Position numbers and translations under genes: made by a program. 64,000 bases of DNA from Albirhodobacter sp048262715 (lineage in GTDB: Bacteria; Pseudomonadota; Alphaproteobacteria; Rhodobacterales; Rhodobacteraceae): contig JBLXEV010000013.1 in the NCBI GenBank assembly GCA_048262715.1, positions 1-64,000 of the forward strand. Reading direction: 5' to 3'. Position 1 is the first letter of the stretch, and every line of letters begins with the position of its first letter. Below the pieces are notes generated by a model. It did not search any database and was not told the DNA's origin. It saw only the letters and a program-made list of their open reading frames with translations. Positions 1 through 7,686 of the stretch are shown piece by piece.

Positions 1-938
1 AAAACCCAAACCAGCCCACAAAAACTGCGAGACCAGAATCAAACTCCCAAGTCCGCCCTGCAGGACTCACCACCCCCTGACGGAGCGCGCCACGAGACGC
101 CGATGCCAGCATCATGCCCCCTCCCCCACCAAAGATCAGACGCGGATAACGAGCCGCTATCGAAACCCGCCACCATAGAGAGGGCGCATAGCCCCGGAAA
201 ATCACCCCTGCCCTTTCCAGCCGGTCCGCGCGCGACGTGGCCATATAAGGGGAGAGTGCCGCAGGGTGGCGCTCACAGCTCCGGGGGAAGCCGTCTGACA
301 TGTCCCTCCCGCCCCCATCTGCGCCGCGCGCGTGCAAGCGGGTTCAGGGGCTGTCGGCGCTTCGATCAGGGTGCCGCGCCGATATCGCGCCCAAGTATTC
401 CACAGCCAGATGGGTAGCTAAGACTGCAATGCCTCTCTTCGGTCTGGGGTCTCTGCGCGATGACCGCGCCTCTCCCTATAGCCCTGCCTCAGAATTGGCC
501 GCGCGGCGTATAGGGTCTCTGACGAGAGCGCGTTCCCTAGAGCGGGGCTGCCTGCCATCCCGTCTCAGGGCAGATCCGAGGGGCGCCTGGGATGTCACGA
601 CATATGTGGCAACGTATCAAGCACGGCGGATCCGCATGCGCGGCACCTTCTCTACTCGGTCGGTCGCGCGATAGGCCGTGCCGTTATATCTGCGGCTATA
701 GGGTATTGGGCGCGTCGCATCGGCCAGGCTGAACGGATGATGATGTCCCACGATTACAAAAGGGCGAGAACGCCCCATGATCGGCGCTTCTCTCCGCCCT
801 GCGTTTCCATCGCTCTGAAGCGTGCGCCTGAGAGAGCTGAGCGGATGTCTCACATAAGGGAGAACGCGCTGCGCTGTGGGCGCGGTTCCCCGCGCGCGTA
901 GGCCGCGCCTCAGTGGCGCGGGGACTCCGTCTCCGCGG
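1..938. other. Gene-free stretch upstream of the replicase 3' end
   Basis: I see no convincing gene here. The open frames are short, overlap on both strands and have arginine/proline-rich translations typical of GC-rich non-coding DNA. TATAGGG occurs at 509-515 and 697-703 and its complement CCCTATA at 474-480, too few and too irregular to call iterons. The stretch may belong to the replication region or be decayed sequence. Confidence 0.4.
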
Positions 939-1610
939 TCAGATCAGCTTGATCCGATGAAGCTGGGGCGCGACCTGCGCCGCTGTGCGGTCTAAGATCG
1001 TGCGCAGATGGGTTTCCACATAGCGCGCGTGGAAACCGGAGGGGGATTTGAGGATCAAGACCCCCTCCTCGCCCTCTTGCGCGTCCAGCCCAGCGAACCA
1101 CGCCTGATAGGCGGCGGGGTGCTCTAGGCTCAGGCGCTGCGCGATCTGCCCCCAGACAGTGTCGCTTGCGGGCAGGCTGACCTGCGGGAAGGGAATGATA
1201 TTACCCGGCTCGGGGGCTGGTTCTGCTGGCACCAGCCGCGCCACGAGATCAGGGCCAACCTTTTCCCACGCGCTTCGGGTGTCATCGAGGATTTGCGGGA
1301 TGCCCAAGCCGTAGAGGGTGACACGGCCACGGGCGGCGGCGCGTTTCTCGAACAACCACCCCCGTTCGCGAAAGCTGCACATCTCGCGCTTGACGGTGCG
1401 CGGGTCCACGGACCACAGCCGCGCGATATCGGTTTGCGCGACCGAGAGCTCGTCGTTCTGCCAGTTGTAGCGCGCTGTGATCAGGCAGATCAGCCGCAGG
1501 GTTTGACGCTGGAGGCTTTTGCCCTGTGAGAGCGCGTAGCTGCCCAGCACCGTGAGCAGATCATATTTGCGTTCGGCTCCGTTGCGGCCAACGGCTTTTT
1601 TCATCAACAT
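939..1610 (-). CDS. DnaA-like plasmid replication initiator
   Basis: A 223-residue protein. The N-terminal part (about residues 15-100) looks like a winged helix, with the run LWSVDPRTVKREMCSFRERG as a likely recognition region. The C-terminal part (about 150-215) resembles the DnaA N-terminal domain (VWGQIAQRL, YQAWFAGL, LILKSPSGFHARYVETHL). This arrangement is known from the DnaA-like replicases of Rhodobacteraceae plasmids, which usually sit next to parAB as here. There is no AAA+ ATPase domain, so it is not chromosomal DnaA. The start ATG at 1610 has a weak GAGGGCAG upstream; a second ATG lies two codons later. The inferred role is to bind the origin and recruit helicase. Confidence 0.78.
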   Translation of the reverse strand: MLMKKAVGRNGAERKYDLLTVLGSYALSQGKSLQRQTLRLICLITARYNWQNDELSVAQTDIARLWSVDPRTVKREMCSFRERGWLFEKRAAARGRVTLYGLGIPQILDDTRSAWEKVGPDLVARLVPAEPAPEPGNIIPFPQVSLPASDTVWGQIAQRLSLEHPAAYQAWFAGLDAQEGEEGVLILKSPSGFHARYVETHLRTILDRTAAQVAPQLHRIKLI

Positions 1611-2173
1611 CGCTCTGCCCTCGATCGGGAGGCTTGTGCCTCCTCTTGGTCATGCCTCTGGGTCGCGGGGGCTTGGGCCCCTTCTTGGTCTCGGTCACAT
1701 CGAGAGTTGGAGGGCATTTGCCCCCTTCGCCTCGATTTTCCGCCCAAATGCGGTATTGTTTTTTGCAAGCTTGTGGCCTGCGGTGTTTTATCTTCGCCTT
1801 TGCGCTCAAGGCCTTATCCGGCCAAAAGCACGTTTTTCAGGCAAAATGCCCGTCTCTCTCGTTGTGCTCATCGACCGATCCCCCGATAAAGCGGGATCAG
1901 CGCGATTTCTCGCACCCTGTGATCGGCGTCTCCGGGACGTCCCATTTTGCGCGGGATGCCTCTGCGAGCTGCGGCACGTCGAATGAGGATCGGTGTTGGC
2001 CCGTTGAGACGACTCGGTCGCCTCACCTCTCCACCCCTTTTGCAGGGAACCGCAACGCTAATCAATAACTTTCATCAATTTGCGTCCGGTTGTTCGATTC
2101 TGTCAAGGACTTCTCCAAGGAGCCGCTTCTTCCTGCTCGCATCAAAAATCTAAAGATAAGGGTATATTGGTTA

Positions 2174-2254
2174 AGGGGGACATCCAGTTTGTCCCCCTAT
2201 TAGACGGAAATGTCCCCTCAAGACCTAGCGGAGACTGCGGTTCTGTCCCCCTAT
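2174..2254. repeat. Iteron-like TGTCCCC repeats
   Basis: TGTCCCCCTAT occurs twice (2190-2200 and 2244-2254), a shorter copy TGTCCCC lies at 2211-2217, and an inverted copy AGGGGGACA at 2174-2182. Four related copies in 81 bp next to the AT-rich stretch and between the replicase and parA suggest replicase-binding iterons or a ParA/ParB operator. The function is inferred from position only. Confidence 0.5.
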
Positions 2255-2356
2255 ATAGTCTCTAACGGGCTGAGGACGGATCTTTGGCGGCGCAGATCGG
2301 TCCGCGTTTCGTTCGGCGCGGTGCGTTTGGATTGATCCCGCGATTCGGGGCTTTGC

Positions 2357-2433
2357 GCCTTATCCGTAAGGCCCTGCGCGCCTGCGGCATAAAATCGGAA
2401 TCAGGATAACTTAGATTTTGCCATTTCGGCAAA
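2357..2433. promoter_or_regulatory. Inverted repeats in the parA leader
   Basis: GCCTTA-TCCG-TAAGGC (2357-2372) and TTTGCC-ATTTC-GGCAAA (2417-2433) lie 58-134 bp before the parA start. ParA proteins with an N-terminal DNA-binding domain commonly repress their own promoter, and either repeat could be that operator. No clear -35/-10 pair was recognised. Confidence 0.35.
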
Positions 2434-2490
2434 TCCGGCGTATTTACGGGATCAGAGTTATTTAACGTCCTAGAAGAAACGGAAACGAGC

Positions 2491-3798
2491 ATGTTTACCC
2501 ATGAGGACCTCGCAGCCCTGCAAGCGCAATCGCTCAAGATGCAGGGATTCATCCGCCGCCAGACCTTCTCGCCCGAGCATGAGAAGTCGCTGCGCCGCTT
2601 CTCGAGCTGGGAAGTCGCGGAGCTGATCTTCAAGATCAATCAGTCGACCTTCCGTGGCCGCCTTGCCGCCGATCCGGATCTTCCGGGCGGTGAGGTGGAG
2701 GAAGACGGTCGCCAGCGTTGGTTCTCGCTGCAAGAGATCAACGAGCTGCGCCGGAAGATGAAGGTGAACCGCGCCACGTTGATGCCCAAGCGCCCCGCGA
2801 ACAAGCGCGCGATCCGTGTCGCGGTCGCCAACTTCAAAGGCGGCGCGGGCAAATCCACCGTCGCATTGCATATGGCGCATGCGGCCGCGCTCGACGGGTA
2901 TCGCGTCTTGATGGTGGATTTCGATCCGCAAGCGACCCTCACCCATTCGATGGGGCTATACGATGTGTCCGAGGATCTCACCGTCTGGGGCATCATGGCG
3001 CGCGATCTGATCCGCGAGACCGACCGGATGAACGCCGGGCCCCGCGCCGCCGAATCTGGTACCTCGGTGCCGCAGCGCCGGATCCCTGCCTCGATCCGCG
3101 ATCTGGGCTTGGGCGAGCTGCGGGTCTCGGACTTCCTCCGTCCGACGGCCTGGCCGACCATCGACATCATCCCGTCCTGCGCCAACGCGGCCTTCGTTGA
3201 GTTCGCCTCCGCGCAGTACCGCCACATGAACCCCGAATGGTCGTTCTTCGCCGCCGTCTCGCGCTATCTGGATTCGATCCCCGACGACGCCTATGACGTG
3301 ATCGTCTTCGATTGCCCGCCCGCGATCGGCTACCAATCGATGAACGCTGTCTTCGCGGCGGATGTGCTCTATATCCCCTCCGGCCCCGGCTATTGGGAAT
3401 ATGACAGCACCACCTCCTTCATCGGTCAGCTCGCGGAAGCCTTGGGCGATCTCTCGCACGGGTTTGACGGAACCTTCCCCGCGGGGAAGATGAAGCTGCC
3501 GAAAGCCTTCCTCGATATCCGCTTCCTGATGACGCGGTTCGAGCCGGGCAATGATCTGCACCGTGCGATGTATGATGCCTTTAAAAAGGTATTTGGGGAT
3601 AGGCTCGCCGAACACCCGATCGAGATGACCCGCGCCGTGGAACAATCCGGCCGCTTCCTCTCCTCGGTCTATGAGATCGACTACCGCAATATGACCCGCG
3701 AGACATGGCGCCGCGCCCGAGCCAGCTTTGATCGTGGCTATGATGAATTCAAGGACTGTTTCCTGAAAGCATGGGACCATGTGGAGGAGAGCGAATGA
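2491..3798 (+). CDS. parA: ParA-type partition ATPase with N-terminal DNA-binding domain
   Basis: A 435-residue partition ATPase. Residues 1-110 form a helix-turn-helix type N-terminal region, as in type Ia ParA and RepA of repABC systems, which usually gives autoregulation. The deviant Walker A box KGGAGKST starts at K116, followed by DFDPQAT (about 145) and a Walker B-like IVFDCPPAIG at 271-280. The ATPase binds nucleoid DNA and is stimulated by ParB at parS to segregate the plasmid. The start ATG follows a purine-rich AGAAGAAACGGA. The gene overlaps parB (ATGA) and contains one parS-like palindrome at 3474-3489. Confidence 0.93.
   Translation: MFTHEDLAALQAQSLKMQGFIRRQTFSPEHEKSLRRFSSWEVAELIFKINQSTFRGRLAADPDLPGGEVEEDGRQRWFSLQEINELRRKMKVNRATLMPKRPANKRAIRVAVANFKGGAGKSTVALHMAHAAALDGYRVLMVDFDPQATLTHSMGLYDVSEDLTVWGIMARDLIRETDRMNAGPRAAESGTSVPQRRIPASIRDLGLGELRVSDFLRPTAWPTIDIIPSCANAAFVEFASAQYRHMNPEWSFFAAVSRYLDSIPDDAYDVIVFDCPPAIGYQSMNAVFAADVLYIPSGPGYWEYDSTTSFIGQLAEALGDLSHGFDGTFPAGKMKLPKAFLDIRFLMTRFEPGNDLHRAMYDAFKKVFGDRLAEHPIEMTRAVEQSGRFLSSVYEIDYRNMTRETWRRARASFDRGYDEFKDCFLKAWDHVEESE
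3474..3489. repeat. parS: parS-like palindrome, copy 1 (inside parA)
   Basis: Perfect 16-bp palindrome CTTCCCCGCGGGGAAG embedded in the parA coding sequence. It is the first of five identical copies in 1.7 kb around parAB. It matches the core of the alphaproteobacterial repABC parS consensus (TTNNCNGCNGNNAA) but has C/G as its outermost bases. Confidence 0.7.
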
Positions 3799-4898
3799 GC
3801 AAGAAGCGTTTCACATTCGATATCGACATCCCCGAGGAAGAGGAGACCGCCGCCGCGCCGGTGAACGCCCCTGCCCCCGGTCAACGCCGCGGCCCGATGG
3901 CGACTGCGATTTCCGAGAACGCGGGCAGCCTGCGGGATCGGCGCGCGATTGAGGATCAGATCCGCGCCGAGAATGATGCGCTGGCCGCCGAACATGTGCG
4001 GATCAAACGCCTCGGGTTGATCGTCGATCTGGTGCCGCTCGATCAGATCGAGACGTGGAAGCTCACCCGTGACCGCGCCAAGGGGGATGATTACGAGCTC
4101 TCCGAGCTGGTCACGTCGATCCGCGAAGTCGGTCTCTCGAACCCGATCCGGTTGGAAATCCGCGACGATGGCCGGTTTGAGCTGATCCAAGGCTATCGCC
4201 GCCTCTCCGCCTATAAGGCGCTGTTGGAGGAAACCGGCGACGAGACTTGGGCCGCGATCCCTGCCGGAATCCTTCCCCGCGGGGAAGGTATTGAGATGCT
4301 CTACCGCCGGATGGTGGATGAGAACCTCGTGCGCAAGGATATCTCCTTTGGCGAGATGGCGACGCTCGCGCTCAACTATGCGCGCGATCCCTCCACCGCG
4401 GAGAACGATCCCGAGAAGGCTGTCGCGCAGCTGTTCCAATCGGCGGGCTATCAGAAGCGCTCCTATATTCGCGGCTTCATCAAGCTGGTGGAGCGGCTCG
4501 GCGAAGATCTGCGGTTCATTCAGCATGTGCCCCGCGCGCTGGGGTTGAAGCTGGCGGGGATGTTGGAAGAGCGCCCCGATATCGTGGCAACGATCCGCAA
4601 CGAGCTGCGCGGGTTTGACAATCGCTCGGTGACGGATGAGCTGGATATCCTGCGCCGCGCGAGCGGGATTGGCGAAGATGAGGAAGACGTGCCCCTGCCC
4701 CGCGCGCCGAAGGCAAAGGCCGAGGGCACCGTCAGCGGCAAGGCGAAAACCACGTTCCAAGTTGGCTCCAAGATCGGCTCTGCGAAATGCACCGCAGCGA
4801 ATGGAAGGCTCGAAATCCGCTTGGATAGAGACTTTTCGGCGTTGGATCGACGGCGGTTGGAGGCCGCGCTGCGGCTGATGCTGGATCAGTTGGAGTAA
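3795..4898 (+). CDS. parB: ParB-type centromere-binding partition protein
   Basis: A 367-residue ParB. The acidic N-terminus is followed by the ParB nuclease-like domain (LSELVTSIREVGLSNPIRLE and QGYRRLSAYKAL, about residues 100-145), then a helix-turn-helix region (DISFGEMATLALNYARD onwards, about 175-240) and a C-terminal dimerisation part. It loads at parS and stimulates ParA. I chose ATG 3795 over the in-frame ATG at 3771 because it overlaps the parA stop as ATGA and has GGAGGAGA (3783-3790) at the right distance. One parS-like copy lies inside the gene and a second forms its terminator hairpin. Confidence 0.92.
   Translation: MSKKRFTFDIDIPEEEETAAAPVNAPAPGQRRGPMATAISENAGSLRDRRAIEDQIRAENDALAAEHVRIKRLGLIVDLVPLDQIETWKLTRDRAKGDDYELSELVTSIREVGLSNPIRLEIRDDGRFELIQGYRRLSAYKALLEETGDETWAAIPAGILPRGEGIEMLYRRMVDENLVRKDISFGEMATLALNYARDPSTAENDPEKAVAQLFQSAGYQKRSYIRGFIKLVERLGEDLRFIQHVPRALGLKLAGMLEERPDIVATIRNELRGFDNRSVTDELDILRRASGIGEDEEDVPLPRAPKAKAEGTVSGKAKTTFQVGSKIGSAKCTAANGRLEIRLDRDFSALDRRRLEAALRLMLDQLE
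4272..4287. repeat. parS: parS-like palindrome, copy 2 (inside parB)
   Basis: A second exact CTTCCCCGCGGGGAAG. Here the symmetry extends one base further each way (CCTT...AAGG, 4271-4288). It sits in the parB coding sequence. Confidence 0.7.
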
Positions 4899-4923
4899 GC
4901 TTTTCCGCCATGCTCAGAGAGAG

Positions 4924-4951
4924 AAACCTTCCCCGCGGGGAAGGTTTTTTT
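4924..4951 (+). terminator. Rho-independent terminator after parB, built on a parS-like site
   Basis: The 24-bp palindrome at 4924-4947 is followed immediately by T residues, giving an 11-bp GC-rich stem with a U tract. Confidence 0.65.
4928..4943. repeat. parS: parS-like palindrome, copy 3 (just after parB)
   Basis: A third exact copy, 30 bp after the parB stop. Symmetry extends to 24 bp (AAACC...GGTTT, 4924-4947) and runs into a T tract, so the same bases can act as a parB terminator. Confidence 0.72.
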
Positions 4952-4990
4952 ATGCGCGGCGCACAGTGAAAGGGGCTATGGAACAGCGCC

Positions 4991-5040
4991 GCCCTCCCCG
5001 CCTGCCCTCCCCGCCTGCCCTCCCCGCCTGCCCCTCGCCT
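4991..5040. repeat. 13-bp tandem repeat GCCCTCCCCGCCT
   Basis: Three exact head-to-tail copies (4991-5003, 5004-5016, 5017-5029) followed by a degenerate one (5030-5040). They lie between parS-like copies 3 and 4. Strand slippage is the simplest origin; a role in the centromere is possible but unsupported. Confidence 0.8.
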
Positions 5041-5064
5041 GCGCGTCCCCCTCACCTCGGGCCG

Positions 5065-5080
5065 ATCTTCCCCGCGGGGA
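5065..5080. repeat. parS: parS-like palindrome, copy 4
   Basis: Exact CTTCCCCGCGGGGAAG in the parB-tex intergenic region, 121 bp after copy 3. Confidence 0.7.
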
Positions 5081-5134
5081 AGGTTTTGATTTGGGGGGCG
5101 GTGCAACGGGTTGGAGTACCGCTCCGGCCGAAAC

Positions 5135-5150
5135 CTTCCCCGCGGGGAAG
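5135..5150. repeat. parS: parS-like palindrome, copy 5
   Basis: Exact CTTCCCCGCGGGGAAG, 54 bp after copy 4 and 110 bp before the tex start. It is the last copy I found in the window. Confidence 0.7.
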
Positions 5151-5259
5151 ATCTGGCAGCGGTTCGCCGCGCCGCGTGATGGCGCGCAACTCCCGTGTTG
5201 GCGCGGGCCGCTGGGGCGGCTATCAAGGCCCTCCGGATTCGCATTCGCCGGAGAACAAC

Positions 5260-7623
5260 ATGGAGGCCGCCTTGGATACCGCAACCCGCATCGCCCAGAT
5301 CATCGCGCAGGAAATCGGCGCGCGCCCGAACCAAGTGACTGCCACGGTCGAATTGCTGGATGGCGGCGCCACCGTGCCTTTCGTTGCGCGCTACCGCAAA
5401 GAGGTCACGGGCGGATTGGATGATACCCAGCTGCGCACCCTCAACGAGCGCTTGGGCTATCTGCGCGAATTGGAGGCGCGGCGCTCCACAATCACCGAGA
5501 CGATCAAGGGCCAAGGCAAGCTGACGGAAGAGTTGGCGAAAAACATCGCGAAAGCGGTCACGAAATCCGAGTTGGAAGACATCTATCTGCCCTATAAACC
5601 CAAGCGCCGCACCAAGGCGATGATCGCGCGGGAGAACGGGCTGGAGCCGCTGGTCGAGGCGATTCTTGCGGATCGTCGCGCTGATCCCGAGGCGCTGGCG
5701 GCAGGATATGTGACGGAAGCGGTGCCGTCGGTGAAAGATGCGCTCAACGGCGCGCGCGATATCATCGCCGAGGGGCTGGCGGAGAACGCAAAGCTCTTGG
5801 GCGATCTGCGCGCCTTCATGCAGCGCGAAGCGTTTTTGGTCTCGCGCGTGGTGGCGGGGCAAGAGGAGAAGGGCGCGAAATTCTCCGATTATTTCGATCA
5901 CCGCGAGCTGTGGTCCAAAGTGGCGGGGCATCGTGCTTTGGCGATGTTGCGGGCCTCGAATGAAGGCGTGGTGACGCTCGATATTGCGCCGGATCCGGAG
6001 ACGGGGGCGGCGCGGGCCGAGGCAATGGTCGGGGCCGCGCTGGAGGTGCGCGGTGACGGGGCAGGCGATAAATGGCTGCGCGGTGTGGCGGGTTGGGTCT
6101 GGCGGGTGAAGCTGGCGATGACGATGATGCTGGATTTGCTGGGCGATTTGCGGGCACGCGCGCAGGAAGAGGCGATTGGCGTCTTCGCGCGGAATCTCAA
6201 GGATCTTTTGCTCGCGGCACCCGCCGGCGCGCGCCCGACTTTGGGCCTCGATCCGGGGATTCGGACGGGGGTGAAAGCCGCTGTGGTGGATGCGACGGGC
6301 AAGGTGCTGGCGACAGAAACCCTCTATCCGTTCCAGCCCAAGAACGATCTGCGCGGCGCGATGGCGACGATCATGGCGTTGGTGGCGAAGCACAAGATCG
6401 AGCTGATCGCGATTGGCAACGGCACTGCCTCGCGCGAGACCGAGAAGATGGTGGCCGAAGCGCTCAAGGCGCTGCCCGCAGGGGTGAAAGCGCCGACCAA
6501 GGTGATCGTCTCGGAGGCGGGGGCGTCGGTGTATTCGGCGTCGGAATTGGCCGCAAAGGAGTTTCCCGATTTAGACGTTTCCCTGCGGGGCGCAGTTTCC
6601 ATTGCGCGGCGTTTGCAAGATCCGCTGGCGGAACTGGTGAAGATCGAGCCGAAGTCGATTGGCGTCGGGCAGTATCAGCATGACGTGGATCAGCACCGTC
6701 TGGGCCGCTCGCTGGAGGCGGTGGTTGAGGATGCGGTGAACGCGGTTGGCGTCGATCTGAACATGGCCTCCGCGCCGCTACTGGCGCGGGTGTCGGGCTT
6801 GGGGCCGGTTTTGGCGGAAACGATCGTGGCACATCGCGATGCGAACGGTGCGTTCAAGAGCCGTAAAGAATTGCTCAAGGTCGCGCGGTTGGGGCCACGC
6901 GCGTTTGAGCAATGCGCGGGCTTTTTGCGGGTCCGCGACGGGGTGGAGCCGCTGGATGCCTCCTCGGTGCACCCCGAAGCCTACGGCGTGGCGCGGGAGA
7001 TCGTCAAAGCCTGTGGCCGTGACCTCCGGCAGATCATGGGCGATGATAACGCTTTGAAATCATTGAATGCTTCGCAATTTGTGACGGAAAATTTCGGCCT
7101 GCCCACGGTGCGGGACATTTTCGCCGAATTGGAGAAGCCAGGACGCGATCCGCGGCCTGATTTTGTCACTGCGAGCTTCACCGATGGGGTCGAGGATATC
7201 AAAGACCTGAAGCCGGGGATGCTGTTGGAAGGCACGGTGACCAACGTTGCCGCCTTCGGCGCGTTTGTGGATATTGGCGTGCATCAGGATGGGCTGGTGC
7301 ATGTCAGCCAGCTTGCAGACCGGTTCGTGAAAGATCCGCATGAGGTCGTGAAAGCGGGCGATGTGGTGAAGGTGCGCGTCACGGAAGTGGATATTCCGCG
7401 CAAGCGGATCGGACTGACGATGCGCAAGGATGGTGGCGGCGAGGCGCAGGCGGACCGCCAAGCGGAGCGCAAGGCCGAAGGGCAGGGCGCGCGGCAAGAA
7501 GCGGGCAAGCGCGGTGCCAAGATGCCGATGCAGGCCGGACCGAAAGGCGGCGCAGCACCGAGCGGGGATGGTGCCATCGGGGGCTTTGGATCTGCCTTGC
7601 TGGACGCGATGAAAAAGCGCTGA
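5260..7623 (+). CDS. tex: Tex-family RNA-binding transcription accessory protein
   Basis: A 787-residue Tex protein of usual family length. In order: N-terminal Tex helical region (QIIAQEI, VPFVARYRKEVTGGLD, EDIYLPYKPKRRTK), YqgF/RuvC-like domain (LGLDPGIRTGVKAAVVD, about residues 325-450), helix-hairpin-helix (VSGLGPVLAETIVAHR, about 510) and an S1 RNA-binding domain (LEGTVTNVAAFGAFVDIG, about 655-725), then a basic/glycine tail. Tex is a cytoplasmic nucleic-acid-binding protein affecting transcription. Start ATG 5260 has GGAG six bases upstream and begins at the conserved domain; the frame is open back to 4966, but that extension crosses parS-like sites and repeats. Confidence 0.93.
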   Translation: MEAALDTATRIAQIIAQEIGARPNQVTATVELLDGGATVPFVARYRKEVTGGLDDTQLRTLNERLGYLRELEARRSTITETIKGQGKLTEELAKNIAKAVTKSELEDIYLPYKPKRRTKAMIARENGLEPLVEAILADRRADPEALAAGYVTEAVPSVKDALNGARDIIAEGLAENAKLLGDLRAFMQREAFLVSRVVAGQEEKGAKFSDYFDHRELWSKVAGHRALAMLRASNEGVVTLDIAPDPETGAARAEAMVGAALEVRGDGAGDKWLRGVAGWVWRVKLAMTMMLDLLGDLRARAQEEAIGVFARNLKDLLLAAPAGARPTLGLDPGIRTGVKAAVVDATGKVLATETLYPFQPKNDLRGAMATIMALVAKHKIELIAIGNGTASRETEKMVAEALKALPAGVKAPTKVIVSEAGASVYSASELAAKEFPDLDVSLRGAVSIARRLQDPLAELVKIEPKSIGVGQYQHDVDQHRLGRSLEAVVEDAVNAVGVDLNMASAPLLARVSGLGPVLAETIVAHRDANGAFKSRKELLKVARLGPRAFEQCAGFLRVRDGVEPLDASSVHPEAYGVAREIVKACGRDLRQIMGDDNALKSLNASQFVTENFGLPTVRDIFAELEKPGRDPRPDFVTASFTDGVEDIKDLKPGMLLEGTVTNVAAFGAFVDIGVHQDGLVHVSQLADRFVKDPHEVVKAGDVVKVRVTEVDIPRKRIGLTMRKDGGGEAQADRQAERKAEGQGARQEAGKRGAKMPMQAGPKGGAAPSGDGAIGGFGSALLDAMKKR

Positions 7624-7645
7624 TCCAAAGGTGGCATAGCTGAGG

Positions 7646-7683
7646 AAATAGACCCTATTGCGCGCAATAGGGTCTATTTTTAT
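7646..7683. terminator. Bidirectional terminator between tex and the phosphohexomutase gene
   Basis: A perfect 34-bp palindrome (7646-7679, arms around TTGCGCGCAA) with A runs on the left and T runs on the right. It can terminate both converging genes. Confidence 0.88.
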
Positions 7684-7686
7684 GGC

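Larger units (their letters stand above)
1611..2490. other. Probable origin and par promoter region (no genes)
   Basis: This 880-bp region separates the divergent replicase and parA genes and holds no credible reading frame. It contains short inverted repeats GGGCATTTGCCC (1712-1723) and GGCAAAATGCC (1840-1850), an AT-richer stretch at about 2060-2175, the GGGGGACA/TGTCCCC repeat cluster at 2174-2254, and two inverted repeats just upstream of parA. Repeats plus an AT-rich segment between initiator and partition genes is what a plasmid origin usually looks like. No consensus DnaA box (TTATCCACA) was seen. Confidence 0.5.
4899..5259. other. Intergenic region parB-tex with three parS-like sites
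   Basis: These 361 bp have no supported gene. The tex frame stays open upstream, but the extra 98 residues are proline/arginine-rich and unlike Tex. The region holds three parS-like palindromes, the parB terminator and a 13-bp tandem repeat, so it is probably the main centromere. The tex promoter must also lie here; no clear consensus was recognised. Confidence 0.55.

Noticed and set aside
1..938. Open frames at 103-417, 300-674 and 617-853 as small genes
   Set aside because: They overlap each other on both strands, lack ribosome-binding sites and have low-complexity Arg/Pro/Ser-rich translations.
1811..1824. TTATCCGGC near GGCCTTATCCGGCC as a DnaA box
   Set aside because: It differs from TTATCCACA at key positions and no companion boxes were found.
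4732..6393. Long minus-strand open frame of 553 codons opposite parB and tex
   Set aside because: It is the complement of strongly supported tex and parB sequence, is His/Arg/Gln-rich and matches no family; an antisense artefact of high GC.
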